Counted from the first letter of the stretch, positions 1-10,110 are shown. The stretch: DNA of 64,000 bases from Streptomyces subrutilus (GCF_008704535.1 NZ_CP023701.1:62001-126000), one strand, 5' to 3'. Notes: generated from the letters alone by a model not told the origin. Program-made: numbers and translations.

Positions 1-235
1 CGTCCAGCGCTCGGCGAGCTCATGAAGGTCCGACTTTCTACGCGTCACGATCGAAGATCGTCGCCGTGGGCCTCCGCCCCCCACAGTGGTACGGCCCCGG
101 GCTCACCCGGACGAAGGACATTCGGCGGCTTCCGGCGCATGCGGCGCCGGTGACGTGCTGTCGACCCGCATCCCGCGCCGGCCCCGGGGCGTGGACCGGC
201 CCGCACCGCTCCGGCGGGCCCGGCGGCCGGACACG
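1..235. other. Left-edge stretch, no gene seen
   Basis: Open frames here overlap on both strands and show no recognisable domain or convincing start with a ribosome binding site. I see nothing I can name before the terminator that follows. Confidence 0.5.
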
Positions 236-274
236 CGTGAACGCCCGGCCGGGGTGCCCGGCCGGGCGTTCACG
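236..274 (-). terminator. Strong terminator hairpin after the transglycosylase-like gene
   Basis: An 18-bp perfect inverted repeat (arms 236-253 and 257-274, loop GTG) lies 23 bp past the TAA stop of the minus-strand gene. It is symmetric and could stop transcription from either side. Confidence 0.8.
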
Positions 275-297
275 TGCGTCTGAGGTCCACCGGCGGT

Positions 298-702
298 TTA
301 GTACCAGTGGTTGTTCTGCCAGAACTTCCAGGCGCCGACGGGGCTGCCGTAGCGGGAGTTCATGTAGTCCAGGCCCCACTTGATCTGGGTGGCCGGGTTG
401 GTCTTCCAGTCCGAGCCCGCCGAGGCCATCTTCGAGGCCGGCAGGGCCTGGACCAGGCCGTAGGCGCCCGAGGAGGCGTTGGTGGCGGTGTGGTTCCAGC
501 CGCTCTCGCGGGACACGATGTTGTTGAACGCCGCGAACTGCGCCGGGTCCTTGATCATCTGCTGGGCGATCGCCTTGGCGCTCGTCGGAGCCGCCTGGGC
601 GGGAACCGTGGCGAGCATGGAACCGGCGACACCGAGGGCGACGACGGCACCCGCGAGGGTCTTCTTCGAGGCGGCGATGCGGCGGATGACGGTGTGGGAC
701 AC
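298..702 (-). CDS. Secreted transglycosylase-like (aggregation-promoting-factor type) protein
   Basis: Predicted 134-residue exported protein. The first 38 or so residues form a Sec signal (basic start, hydrophobic AGAVVALGVAG core, AQAA cleavage site). The mature part is a single lysozyme-like fold resembling Rpf/APF C-terminal domains, with a likely catalytic Glu in SRESGW, then GAYGLVQ and a C-terminal AWKFWQNNHWY. It probably cleaves peptidoglycan glycan strands outside the cell. Start: the frame is open upstream, but GTG at 702 is preceded by GGAAGG with 7-nt spacing and gives the signal peptide directly, so the longer versions are rejected. It has its own terminator and a structured leader and is probably monocistronic. 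Substrate specificity cannot be read from the sequence. Confidence 0.85.
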   Translation of the reverse strand: MSHTVIRRIAASKKTLAGAVVALGVAGSMLATVPAQAAPTSAKAIAQQMIKDPAQFAAFNNIVSRESGWNHTATNASSGAYGLVQALPASKMASAGSDWKTNPATQIKWGLDYMNSRYGSPVGAWKFWQNNHWY

Positions 703-737
703 GGACGGACCTTCCGAAGGGGACGGGGACGGTCGCG

Positions 738-807
738 GCATGTCGAAGACATGCGTGAGCCACTCACGCGAAGGAGAGGGGTTCGTCGGCGGCGGGTGAA
801 GCACCCG
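738..807 (-). promoter_or_regulatory. Structured leader: three small hairpins before the transglycosylase-like gene
   Basis: Three perfect hairpins lie upstream of the GTG start: arms 738-744/748-754, 753-759/763-769 and 793-798/802-807, each with a 3-nt loop. The first two share two bases and are therefore mutually exclusive. Many actinobacterial cell-wall hydrolase genes carry riboswitch leaders (c-di-AMP, ydaO class), but I cannot match this leader to that consensus by eye. Confidence 0.45.
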
Positions 808-1128
808 TGCCGCCTGGCGACTCATCCAGTTCTACAGACGCCCCGACCCCCTGGCAACGACCGCTCCTACTAGGCGCCCTCGCAGCCGGGGGCCCGCGGC
901 CCCGCGCCGGGGGCGGGGCGTTCCGTGCAGGTGGGAGCCGGTGCGGGGCCGCAGGATCGGCCCGTGCGGGCCTACTAGAGCGGCTCGTATGTGATCTGGG
1001 CCCTATGGGACGGCTCACCCTCCAGGCGCCCGTATCTCACCGAATGTCACCGTATGTACCCGTGGAGAGGACCCGTCCGGACCGGTCGGACCGACACCGG
1101 CGTTCGGGCCGGTCGGGGCGGTCGGGGC
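808..1128. other. Intergenic stretch with a weak hairpin
   Basis: No gene is supported. A short hairpin (ACCGGC at 1096-1101 with GCCGGT at 1108-1113, flanked by CCG/CGG) sits just past the stop of the flavin monooxygenase gene and may be its terminator. The promoter of the transglycosylase-like gene should lie around 808-900 on the minus strand, but I see no clear -35/-10 pair. Confidence 0.35.
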
Positions 1129-2268
1129 TCATGCGGTCTGCTCGTCGCCGGTGTCGGTGAACATGCGGACCAGGCCGTGGGGCGCGTCGTCGCCGTACAT
1201 CCGCTCGTGGAGGCGGACGGCCTCGGCGGCTTCCGCGGCGCTGCGCGGGAAGAGGTCCCGCTCGTACGCGGTGAGCGCGGCCTCGACGTCGTCGGGGTGC
1301 GCGGCGAGGGCCAGGCCGAGCTCGGCGCCGTCGTACATGGCCAGGTTGGCTCCCTCGCCGGACGGGATCATGAGGTGGGCGGCGTCGCCGAGCAGGGTCA
1401 CCCCGGGCACCCGGTGCCAGCGGTGCTCGCCGGGCAGGGTGTGGAGGGGGCGCAGGACGGGTGCGCTCTCGCCGTCGGTGATCAGCGCGGTGAGTTCCGG
1501 TGCCCAGCCGGCGAACTCCTCGGCGATGCGGGCGGTGGCCGCGGCGGGGTCGGTGAAGTCGATGCGGGTGAACCATTCCCGCGGCTTGGAGAGCGCCACG
1601 TAGGTGTGGAGGGTTCCGCCGGTCTCCCGGTGGGCCTGGATCCCCCGGCCGGGCGCGAGGGCGAGGAGCGATCCGCCGCCGACCGCCTTCGCGCTGGCCG
1701 GGTGCCGCGTGTCGCTGTCGAGCAGGTACGTCTCGACGAACGACGTGCCGACGTACTCGGGCGTGGCGGCGGAGAGCAGGGGGCGGACGCGTGACCACGC
1801 GCCGTCGGCGCCTACCAGCAGTCGCGTGGTGGCGGTGGCGCCGTTGGTGAAGGCCACCTCGTGGCGGCCTTCGCCGAGGGCGCGGACGGATCGGGCCTTG
1901 TGGCCCCAGCGGACGGTGCCGGCCGGGAGGGAGTCGAGGAGGATCCGGCGCAGTTCGCCGCGCTGCACCTCGGGGCGGCCGCCCTCGGCGTCGTCGGGTT
2001 CGTCGAGCAGGACGGTGGCGTCGCGGTCGAGGATGCGCAGGGCCTGGCGGCCCTCCAGGACCAGGGCGCGGAACTCGTCGGTCAGGCCGGCCGCGCGCAG
2101 GGCCGGCTGGCCGTTGTGGTCGTGGATGTCGAGCATCCCGCCCTGGGCGCGGGCGGTCGGGGAGGGTTCGGCCTCGTAGACCGTGGCCGGGATTCCGTGG
2201 ACGTGCAGGACGCGGGCGAGGGTGAGGCCGCCGAGGCCGGCTCCGATGATCGTGACGTGCGTGGGCAT
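1129..2268 (-). CDS. FAD-dependent aromatic-hydroxylase-type monooxygenase (TetX-like)
   Basis: 379 residues, usual length for the class A flavoprotein monooxygenases that include TetX. The N-terminal Rossmann motif GAGLGGLTLARVL binds the ADP part of FAD, VGADGAWSRVRP is the mid-protein DG motif, and LLGDAAHLMIPSGEGANLAM is the GD motif binding the FAD ribityl chain. It should hydroxylate a planar aromatic or drug-like compound using NADPH and O2. Start ATG at 2268 has AAGGAG 6 nt upstream; the longer open frame would run through the operators. It is divergent from a TetR regulator with a double operator between them, so it is probably induced by the compound that regulator binds. The substrate is unknown, and the TetX resemblance does not prove tetracycline inactivation. 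Confidence 0.85.
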   Translation of the reverse strand: MPTHVTIIGAGLGGLTLARVLHVHGIPATVYEAEPSPTARAQGGMLDIHDHNGQPALRAAGLTDEFRALVLEGRQALRILDRDATVLLDEPDDAEGGRPEVQRGELRRILLDSLPAGTVRWGHKARSVRALGEGRHEVAFTNGATATTRLLVGADGAWSRVRPLLSAATPEYVGTSFVETYLLDSDTRHPASAKAVGGGSLLALAPGRGIQAHRETGGTLHTYVALSKPREWFTRIDFTDPAAATARIAEEFAGWAPELTALITDGESAPVLRPLHTLPGEHRWHRVPGVTLLGDAAHLMIPSGEGANLAMYDGAELGLALAAHPDDVEAALTAYERDLFPRSAAEAAEAVRLHERMYGDDAPHGLVRMFTDTGDEQTA

Positions 2269-2315
2269 CGTGGCTCCTTGGGTGGGGGCCGCCGCCGGTG
2301 CGCCGGGCCGCCGCT

Positions 2316-2359
2316 TTGGAATGTCGTTCCAGTCATGTTGGAACAACGCTCCAGTCATG
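2316..2359. promoter_or_regulatory. Tandem TetR operators between the monooxygenase and regulator genes
   Basis: Two 22-bp direct repeats lie end to end (2316-2337, 2338-2359), sharing TTGGAA at the start and TCCAGTCATG at the end. Each contains a dyad: TGGAATGTCGTTCCA (2317-2331) and the weaker TGGAACAACGCTCCA (2339-2353). A period of exactly 22 bp, two helical turns, fits two repressor dimers on one DNA face. The regulator start lies 14 bp further on, so binding would cover both promoters. Confidence 0.75.
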
Positions 2360-2372
2360 TCAAAATGCGGGG

Positions 2373-3164
2373 GTGACATCACCACGCGCACGCAGGTCGC
2401 CACGGCGGACGGAGGCACTCAGCCGCGAGCGGATCGTCGAGGCGGCCGTCGGGCTGCTCGACGCGGCCGGCGAGGGCGGGCTGACGTTCCGGGCACTGAC
2501 CGAACGCCTGGCGACGGGGCCCGGGGCGATCTACTGGCACGTGGCGAACAAGGGCGAGCTGCTCGGCGCGGCGACCGAGGCCGTCGTCGCGGCCGCCGTG
2601 GCCACCGGCCCGCAGCGCACCGGGCGTGCGGGCGGGACCGAAGGGGCCGAAGGGGCCGAAGAGAGCGGTGGGGCCGCGGAGGCGGCGCGGGAGGGGATCC
2701 GCTGCGTCGCGCTCGGCCTGTTCGACGCGATCGAGGAGCACCCGTGGCTCGCCCCGCAGCTCGCCGGCCAGCTCTCCCGCAACCCCGGGGGGCCGGTCGC
2801 CCCGCGGATCTTCGAGAACATCGGCCGGCAGGTCCGCGCGCTCGGCGTGCCCGGGGACAGCTGGTTCACGGCGACCTCGGCGCTGGTGCACTACGTGCTC
2901 GGCGCGGCCGGCCAGAACGCCGCGAACACCGCGAGCGGGCGCGCCCTGGGTCCCGACGCGGACCGCGCCGGGTTCCTGGACGCGGTGTCGACGGCGTGGG
3001 AGGGCCTCGACGCCGAGGACTATCCGTTCACCCGGGCCGTCGCGGACCAGGTGCGCGAGCACGACGACCGCGAGCAGTTCCTCGCCGGGATCGATCTCGT
3101 CCTGGCCGGCATCACCGCCCTCCACCTGCCCGCCGGGCGGCCGGGCGGCTCGCCGGAGGCCTGA
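2373..3164 (+). CDS. TetR/AcrR-family repressor, likely controls the adjacent monooxygenase
   Basis: 263 residues. The N-terminal helix-turn-helix spans about residues 15-60 (SRERIVEAAVGLLDAAG, then LTFRALTERLATGPGAIYWHVANKGEL). The larger C-terminal part, with a TetR_C-like layout, would bind the ligand and dimerise. A Glu/Gly/Ala-rich insert near residues 85-105 looks disordered. GTG at 2373 is preferred because the ATG in frame at 2298 would put the tandem operators inside the coding region and add residues with no HTH homology; no good ribosome binding site precedes it, so the message may be leaderless. The divergent layout suggests autoregulation and repression of the monooxygenase. The ligand is unknown. 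Confidence 0.85.
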   Translation: MTSPRARRSPRRTEALSRERIVEAAVGLLDAAGEGGLTFRALTERLATGPGAIYWHVANKGELLGAATEAVVAAAVATGPQRTGRAGGTEGAEGAEESGGAAEAAREGIRCVALGLFDAIEEHPWLAPQLAGQLSRNPGGPVAPRIFENIGRQVRALGVPGDSWFTATSALVHYVLGAAGQNAANTASGRALGPDADRAGFLDAVSTAWEGLDAEDYPFTRAVADQVREHDDREQFLAGIDLVLAGITALHLPAGRPGGSPEA

Positions 3165-3350
3165 GCGGCGCCTTCGGCGGCGCGCGCACGGGCGGTCCGG
3201 CCGTCGGGTGCGGCGCCTCTCCCCCGGCCACCTCCGGGAGGGCCCGGAGTGGAGGGGCGCCCGCGTACGGGACCTGCTCGGGCGCCCCGACGACGCGGGC
3301 GAGGCGCCGGGCCGGGCGGCCGGGGTCCGGCACGGTCCGGGGGAGGCGGT

Positions 3351-3519
3351 CTAGGCCGTCTCTCTCGGATCTTGTCGGCCGGGCCCGCGGCGTCTGGTGC
3401 CGTGCCTGGGCGTGCTGCCGGGGCGCTCGCGTACGTCCCGTACGCGAGCGCCTCGGCAGTGCGGCCAGGCACGGTGCCAGGCGTCGCGGGCCCGGCAAGA
3501 TCCGAAAGAGACGGCCTAG
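3351..3519. repeat. Long palindromic element, copy 1 (about 169 bp)
   Basis: Near-perfect palindrome running from CTAGGCCGTCTC to GAGACGGCCTAG, with arms of about 80 nt and a centre in GCGTACGTCCCGTACGC. The right CTAG contributes the TAG stop of the minus-strand TetR gene, so the element is joined exactly to a coding end. The reverse complement of its 3' arm matches the 5' arm of copy 3 for about 70 nt, showing the two share a recent origin. Transcription through it would give a very long RNA hairpin that could terminate both convergent genes. Bases 3165-3350 to its left hold no recognisable gene. Confidence 0.85.
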
Positions 3520-4133
3520 CTCTGGCGTCTGCGGAGCAGGGGCGGGGCGGGGTTGGGCAGGGGGGTGGCCGCGGCGGGGGTCAGGCCGTCGAGGACCAGG
3601 GTCACGTAGCGCCGCCAGCCGCCCTCGGACGGGTCCATGGTCCACAGCACGCTGACGAGCATGCCCATGATGCGCTTCAGGTCGTCGGGGACGAGGTCCG
3701 TGCGGATCACCCCGGCCTGCTGGCCGCGGGTGACCAGGGGGTCGAGCGCGTCGAAGAAGCGGGCGCTGGTCTCCGTGGTGAAGATGCCGGCGGTGCGCGC
3801 GGCGGTCAGTACGTGGTGTTCGTCGGCGGCCGAGGTCAGGGCGGCCTCGATGACGGCGCCGAGGCCGCGGCGCGGGTCCTCGTCGGCGAGTGCGCGCTCG
3901 ATGGCGGGCAGGACCTCGTGGGTGAACTGCTGCTCCAGGACCGCGCGCAGGAGGGCGGCCTTGTCCGGGAAGCGGCGGAAGAGCGTCGCGATGCCCACGC
4001 CGGCGCGTCGGGCGATCTCGTCGAGGCCGGCGTCGGGGCCCTGTTCGGCGTAGACGTGGCGTGCCGCCCTGACGATCTTCTCGACGTTGCGCACCGCGTC
4101 TGCGCGCAGCGGCCTGGGGGTTTGGGTGGGCAC
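3516..4133 (-). CDS. TetR/AcrR-family regulator, divergent from an MFS exporter
   Basis: 205 residues. The HTH lies at about 15-60 (VEKIVRAARHVYAEQG, LDEIARRAGVGIATLFRRFPDKAALL), followed by an all-helical ligand/dimer domain. GTG at 4133 is chosen because the alternative ATG at 4163 would begin inside the operator-like sequence; both remain possible. Divergent transcription from an MFS drug exporter is the classic arrangement for a ligand-relieved repressor of efflux. Its last codon joins the long palindrome: the TAG stop is part of the CTAG boundary, so the original C-terminus may have been altered when the element arrived. Confidence 0.83.
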   Translation of the reverse strand: MPTQTPRPLRADAVRNVEKIVRAARHVYAEQGPDAGLDEIARRAGVGIATLFRRFPDKAALLRAVLEQQFTHEVLPAIERALADEDPRRGLGAVIEAALTSAADEHHVLTAARTAGIFTTETSARFFDALDPLVTRGQQAGVIRTDLVPDDLKRIMGMLVSVLWTMDPSEGGWRRYVTLVLDGLTPAAATPLPNPAPPLLRRRQS

Positions 4134-4150
4134 GTGTCCAGGATACCAAC

Positions 4151-4215
4151 CGATAGTCGGCAATCAGTTCGAGTTGACACCCTGCGCGGCGTGAAGTGAT
4201 AGTTGGCTACTGATT
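4151..4215. promoter_or_regulatory. Operator/promoter region between TetR and MFS genes
   Basis: Two related elements share GATAGTYGGCWA (4151-4167 and 4197-4213), followed by AATCAGT and its inverse ACTGATT. Between them is a sigma70-like promoter for the exporter: TTGACA at 4174-4179 and TGATAG at 4197-4202 with a 17-bp spacer. The second element overlaps the -10, so a bound repressor would block RNA polymerase directly. Confidence 0.6.
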
Positions 4216-4368
4216 AAGGGGGGTCCCGCTCCGCCGTGCCCGCCCGCCGCTCCCGCTCCCCCGCCGCCCGGCGGGTGGCGTCCTCTCCTCGCTCCGCCCG
4301 CCCGTGCCGCCTGCCCGGCCGGGTGAATCAGCCCTACGCCCCTCAGCCCTACGCCCCGAGGAACCCCC

Positions 4369-5829
4369 ATGCCACAGCCGCCCGCGGCTCCCCGTACCGG
4401 CAAAGTGATCGCGACCCTGGCCCTCGCGGGGGTCACCGCGGCCGTCATGCAGACCCTGGTCACTCCCCTGCTGGCCGACATGTCGACGATCCTGCACACC
4501 TCTTCCTCCAACGCCGCCTGGGTCGTCACCGCCACCCTCCTCGTCGCGGGGGTGTGCGTCCCCATCAGCGGGCGGCTGGGCGACATGCTCGGCAAGCGCC
4601 GCATGCTCCTGGCGTGTTCGATACCGCTGATCGGCGGATCCGTGGTGTGCGCGCTGTCGGGCAGCGTCGTCCCGATGATCGTCGGACGCGGCCTGCAGGG
4701 CATCGGCATGGGCATGATCCCCCTGGGCATCGCCCTGCTGCGCGACGTGGTCCCCGCCGAGAAGCTCAGCTCCTCCATCGCCCTGGTGAGCGCCTCCATG
4801 GGCATCGGCGGCGGCATCGGGCTCCCCGTCGCCGCGGCCGTCGCGCAGTACGCCGACTGGCGCTTCCTGTTCTGGGGGGCGGCCGCGCTGGCCGGCGTCG
4901 TCGCCGCCATGATCGTGGCGTTCGTCCCGGAGGTCCCGGCGGCCGCCAGGGGTCAGCGGTTCGACGCCGTCGGGGCGCTGGGGCTGGCCGTGGGCCTGGT
5001 GTGCCTGCTGCTCGGGGTGTCCAAGGGCGCGGACTGGGGCTGGGGTTCGCCCGTCGTCCTCGGCCTGCTCGCCGGCGCCGTCGTGGTGCTGGCCGCCTGG
5101 GGCTGGTACGAGTGGCGCACCACCGACCCGCTGGTCGACCTGCGCACCACCATCCGTCCGCGGGTCCTGCTGACCAACCTCGCGTCGGTGTTCATCGGCT
5201 TCGGCATGTACGCCAGCATGCTGGTGGTCCCGCAACTGCTCCAGTTCCCCGAGGCCACCGGCTACGGCCTGGGGCAGTCGATGCTGGCGGCGGGCCTGTG
5301 GATGCTCCCCGGCGGTCTGATGATGATGGTCGTCTCGCCCCTGGGGGGCAGGCTGACCAACGCGCGCGGTCCGAAGGTCACGCTGGTCTGCGGGGCGCTC
5401 GTGCTGGCCCTGGGCTACGGCACGGCGCTGCTGCTGTCGGGCACGGCCTTCGGGCTGATGTGCGCCGCGATGGTCATCAACAGCGGTGTCGCCCTCGCCT
5501 ACGGCGCCATGCCCGCCCTGATCATGGGTGCGGTGCCGCTCGCGGAGACCGGTGCGGCCAACGGCTTCAACACGCTCATGCGGTCCCTGGGCACCTCGGT
5601 GGGCGCCGCCGTCGTCGGTGTGGTCCTGGCGCAGATGACCACCACGGTCGGCGGCCACACCTTCACCTCCGAGAACGGCTTCCGCACCGGACTGCTGCTG
5701 GGCGGCTGCCTCGCCCTGGTCTCCGCGGCCGTCGCGGCCGCCATCCCCGCCGCCCGGCCGGAGCGGCCGGCGCCGCGGGACCCGGCGGGGCCTGCGGCAC
5801 AGAGCGCGCACGCGCCTGCGGCCACATAG
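4369..5829 (+). CDS. MFS multidrug-type exporter (DHA2, 14-TM type)
   Basis: 486-residue integral membrane protein. The loop after TM2 carries the MFS signature GRLGDMLGKRRML (about residues 64-76), and RGLQGIGMGMIPLG matches the TM4 region. The count of hydrophobic stretches and the length fit the DHA2 H+-antiporter group rather than 12-TM exporters. Start ATG is preceded by GAGGAA at 5 nt. The C-terminus ends in a Pro/Ala-rich cytoplasmic tail. Its promoter overlaps an operator for the divergent TetR protein, so expression is probably switched on by an exported compound, identity unknown. Confidence 0.88.
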   Translation: MPQPPAAPRTGKVIATLALAGVTAAVMQTLVTPLLADMSTILHTSSSNAAWVVTATLLVAGVCVPISGRLGDMLGKRRMLLACSIPLIGGSVVCALSGSVVPMIVGRGLQGIGMGMIPLGIALLRDVVPAEKLSSSIALVSASMGIGGGIGLPVAAAVAQYADWRFLFWGAAALAGVVAAMIVAFVPEVPAAARGQRFDAVGALGLAVGLVCLLLGVSKGADWGWGSPVVLGLLAGAVVVLAAWGWYEWRTTDPLVDLRTTIRPRVLLTNLASVFIGFGMYASMLVVPQLLQFPEATGYGLGQSMLAAGLWMLPGGLMMMVVSPLGGRLTNARGPKVTLVCGALVLALGYGTALLLSGTAFGLMCAAMVINSGVALAYGAMPALIMGAVPLAETGAANGFNTLMRSLGTSVGAAVVGVVLAQMTTTVGGHTFTSENGFRTGLLLGGCLALVSAAVAAAIPAARPERPAPRDPAGPAAQSAHAPAAT

Positions 5830-5966
5830 CGGGCCGGCGGGCCGGGGCCGGCCGCGCCGCCGCGCGGGGCGGTGCGCCGCTCCCCCGCCCGCGGGGTGAT
5901 CGAAGGCTCGCACCGCAGCGGACGCGGGCGGGCCTTCGGCCTGTGCGGGGCGGGGGTGGCGCGGGG

Positions 5967-6083
5967 TCAGGCGAGGCCGGCGATCCAGGCGTCGACGGTG
6001 GTGACGGCGGCCCGGCCGGGGAAGACCTTCTCGGTCAGGACCCGGTGGACCTCGGCGTCGGCGTCGGCGCAGCCGTCGGTGGA
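5967..6083 (-). pseudogene. 3' remnant of an isochorismatase-family hydrolase
   Basis: The last 38 or so codons before the TGA at 5967 read like the C-terminal end of cysteine/isochorismatase hydrolases (CADADAEVHRVLTEKVF, then a short tail ending in AWIAGLA). Upstream the frame becomes Pro/Arg-rich with no sign of the catalytic D-K-C core or a start. I read it as a truncated relic; the family assignment rests on a short stretch. Confidence 0.45.
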
Positions 6084-6408
6084 TGGCCGCACCGGGGTCC
6101 TCCGCGGTGGAGGCCCCCCTCGGGCAGGGCGCCGAAGAGCGGGCCGGACCTGGTCTCGGGGTGGCCGGGGCGGAAGCCGGACGGGGGCTTCTCGGGGGCC
6201 GGGGGCGGCGGGACTCGGGGTCCGGTGTTCCTCAACCGCTGCCGGTTTCAAGGGAGATGGGGTTCGGGTACGAGGTACCCGGTTCGGTTCGAGCCGCTGC
6301 GGAAAGGGACGGGGGCCCGTTGCGGTGTCCTCGTTCCCTTCTCCGCGGGTGATCCCCGCCGGCGCACGGGAGTCCGCGCGCCGGCCACCCCCCTCCCGGA
6401 GGAATGCC
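6084..6408. other. Gene-free stretch upstream of the phospholipase gene
   Basis: No gene is supported. It should hold the promoter of the phospholipase gene. A 6+6-bp dyad, GGGTAC-GAG-GTACCC (6266-6280), flanked by GGTTCG on both sides, is a candidate operator. Confidence 0.35.
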
Positions 6409-6879
6409 ATGCGTCGTCGCCTCGTCCCCGTCCTCGCCGCCGCCGCGGCCGCGGTCCTCGCCCTCGCCACGCCCGCGTCCGCCGTCCCCGCGGACAAGCC
6501 CCAGGTGCTCAGCGGCTGGACGCAGACCAGCGCGGCCAGCTACGGCTCCTGGGTGGCGGCGCGCGGGAGCCAGGGCAGCTGGTCGGCGTACGGCTTCGAC
6601 TGGTCGACCGACTACTGCTCCAGCTCGCCCGACAACCCGTTCGGCTTCCCGTTCCAGACGTCCTGCGCCCGCCACGACTTCGGGTACCGCAACTACAAGG
6701 CCGCCGGGGCCTTCCCGGCCAACAAGTCCAGGCTGGACGACGCCTTCTACGCGGACCTCAAGCGGGTCTGCGCCCAGTACTCGGGGGCGAAGAAGGTCTC
6801 CTGCGACGGGACGGCGTGGACCTACTACCAGGCCGTGAAGGCCCTCGGCGTGTCCCCGGAGAGCTCCCTGGTCGGCTGA
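6409..6879 (+). CDS. Secreted bacterial phospholipase A2
   Basis: 156 residues. A Sec signal (MRRRLVPVLAAAAAAVLAL, cleavage near ATPASA) precedes a domain of about 125 residues with the prokaryotic PLA2 hallmark SCARHDFGYRNYK, where the His-Asp pair is catalytic and Ca2+ is the cofactor. Four cysteines (TDYCSS, TSCARHD, RVCAQY, VSCDGT) can form the two disulfides known in Streptomyces PLA2. It releases sn-2 fatty acids from phospholipids outside the cell. The start is certain: GGAGGA lies 5 nt before the ATG and the signal begins there, while the longer open frame is not protein-like. It converges with a small hypothetical gene. Confidence 0.9.
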   Translation: MRRRLVPVLAAAAAAVLALATPASAVPADKPQVLSGWTQTSAASYGSWVAARGSQGSWSAYGFDWSTDYCSSSPDNPFGFPFQTSCARHDFGYRNYKAAGAFPANKSRLDDAFYADLKRVCAQYSGAKKVSCDGTAWTYYQAVKALGVSPESSLVG

Positions 6880-6907
6880 GCCGCCGCGGGCGGACGGGCG
6901 GCCGGGG

Positions 6908-7138
6908 TCAGCCCCGCTGCCCGTCCGCCGGCGAGGCCGCCGGCTGCCGCTTGCCGATGACGGCCGGCGCGATGAAGAAGCCGATCTGGCCGATCGCCAG
7001 GGTGGGGGTGGCCAGCGCCTTCTCGTCGTAGTGCCCGGCGATGCGCTCTTGCGACTCCCCCGCCTTGCGCGGGAAGGCGGTGCTCAGGACCGTCAGGTAG
7101 GTGGTGGCGACGATCTGCCCGGTCTGGCTGGTCGTCAT
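6908..7138 (-). CDS. Small hypothetical protein with one hydrophobic segment
   Basis: 76 residues, start ATG with AAGGAG at 7 nt. It has an even, protein-like composition unlike shadow frames in this DNA, and a hydrophobic stretch at about 46-61 (LAIGQIGFFIAPAVIG). I do not recognise a family. It stands alone between the convergent phospholipase gene and the ATP-grasp gene. Confidence 0.6.
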   Translation of the reverse strand: MTTSQTGQIVATTYLTVLSTAFPRKAGESQERIAGHYDEKALATPTLAIGQIGFFIAPAVIGKRQPAASPADGQRG

Positions 7139-7270
7139 GGCCGTGCTCCTTCGCGGCGGCCCGGTCGGCGTGTTCGGAGCACTGGCGGACGGGCCCGGCC
7201 GGATGTGACGGGAATCGGGAACGGGTTTCCCGCGGGGCCGCGGACGCGCGGGCCCGGGGCACGGTGGGGC

Positions 7271-8269
7271 TCAGCGGGGGCGGGGCGGCGGAGCGGGCAG
7301 GCGCAGGCGGGCGGCGGCGGAGGTGATCACCGCGCCGGCGAGGCCCGTGGCGGGGTCCAGGCCGGCCAGGACCGCGGCCCGGTGGGACGCGCCGCCGGCG
7401 GGCAGGCCGGGAAGGCCGTTGACCTCCAGCAGGTGCAGCGCGCCGTCGGGTGAGAGGCGGAAGTCGGCGCGGGCGAAGTCGCGCAGCCCCAGGGCGCGGA
7501 CGGCGGTGCGGGTCAGGGCGCGGGCCCGGTCGGCCAGGGCGGCGGGGAGGGGGGCGGGGACGCGCAGGTGGCTCCAGCGCGCCGGGTCCTGTTTGAGGGT
7601 GTAGTCGAAGAGGCCGCCGGGGGCCCGGGTGGCGGGCATGGTGGTCTCGGCGGGGGTCAGGGCGCCGCCGGCGGCCGTGAAGTAGGGGACGGTGATGTCG
7701 CGGCCCGGGACGTACTCCTCCACCAGGACCCCGGCCGGGTAGTCCCGGAGCGTCTCCAGGAGGAGGGCGCGTGCGGTCCGGGCCGTGTCGGCGAGGGAGT
7801 GCGGGCCGATGCCCTTGGAGCAGGACTCGAAGTTCGGCTTCACGATGACCGGGTACCGCAGGTGCTCCAGCGGGGGGAGGTCCGTCGCGTCGTCGGCGAA
7901 CACCCAGCCGGGGGTGGGTATGTGACGGGCGCTCAGGACGAGTTTGGTGAGGTGCTTGTCGAGTGCCAGGCCGAGCGCGGCGGGCCCCGACCCCGTGTAG
8001 GGCAGGCCCAGTCGCTCGTAGAGGGCCGGGTGGAAGGACTGGCGCCAGGGTCCGGCCCACCCCTCGGCCAGGTTGAACACCAGGTCCGGCCGGGCCGTGC
8101 GCAGCAGGTCGAGGGTCTCGTCGAGGGTGCCGCCGACCTCCACGGGCACCGGGTGATGGCCCAGCAGGCCCATGCTCTGCAGCAGTTCGTCCACCTCCGC
8201 GCCGGAGGTGAAGCCCCGCTGTCCCTCGTCGTCGCCGCGCCGCAGGTTGTGGGCCAGGGCAATGCGCAC
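7271..8269 (-). CDS. D-alanine-D-alanine-ligase-like ATP-grasp enzyme
   Basis: 332 residues, slightly shorter than typical Ddl. N-terminal fold with VFNLAEG and LPYTGSGPAALGLALDKHLTK (the Ddl YTG-x-DK region), central ATP-grasp with PVIVKPNFESCSKGIG, VEEYVPGRDITV, and the C-terminal metal site DFRLSPDGALHLLEVNGLPGL. It should join two amino acids or an amine and a carboxylate with ATP. No mur genes or van-type partners lie nearby, so a role in the cell wall is not implied. Start GTG at 8269 has GGAGG at 5 nt. Transcribed alone, away from glpD by 126 bp. Confidence 0.8.
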   Translation of the reverse strand: MRIALAHNLRRGDDEGQRGFTSGAEVDELLQSMGLLGHHPVPVEVGGTLDETLDLLRTARPDLVFNLAEGWAGPWRQSFHPALYERLGLPYTGSGPAALGLALDKHLTKLVLSARHIPTPGWVFADDATDLPPLEHLRYPVIVKPNFESCSKGIGPHSLADTARTARALLLETLRDYPAGVLVEEYVPGRDITVPYFTAAGGALTPAETTMPATRAPGGLFDYTLKQDPARWSHLRVPAPLPAALADRARALTRTAVRALGLRDFARADFRLSPDGALHLLEVNGLPGLPAGGASHRAAVLAGLDPATGLAGAVITSAAARLRLPAPPPRPR

Positions 8270-8395
8270 GGGAGCCTCCCCCGACCGGGGCCGGGCGTGC
8301 CCCGGCCGCCCGGGGACCCTACCCGCGTAACGGGCGCCGCCACCCTGCGCGGGGCGGTTGTCGCGGGGCGGCGGGGCGGGCCGTTCGGGGTCCGG

Positions 8396-10108
<1,713 letters not shown>

Positions 10109-10110
10109 GG

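Noticed and set aside
38..763. Long minus-strand open frame at the left edge
   Set aside because: Arg/His/Pro-rich shadow of the transglycosylase-like gene, which has a signal peptide and a ribosome binding site in another frame.
2626..3354. Plus-strand frame ending in the CTAG of palindrome copy 1
   Set aside because: Alternative frame of the TetR gene; Arg/Ser-rich, no domain.
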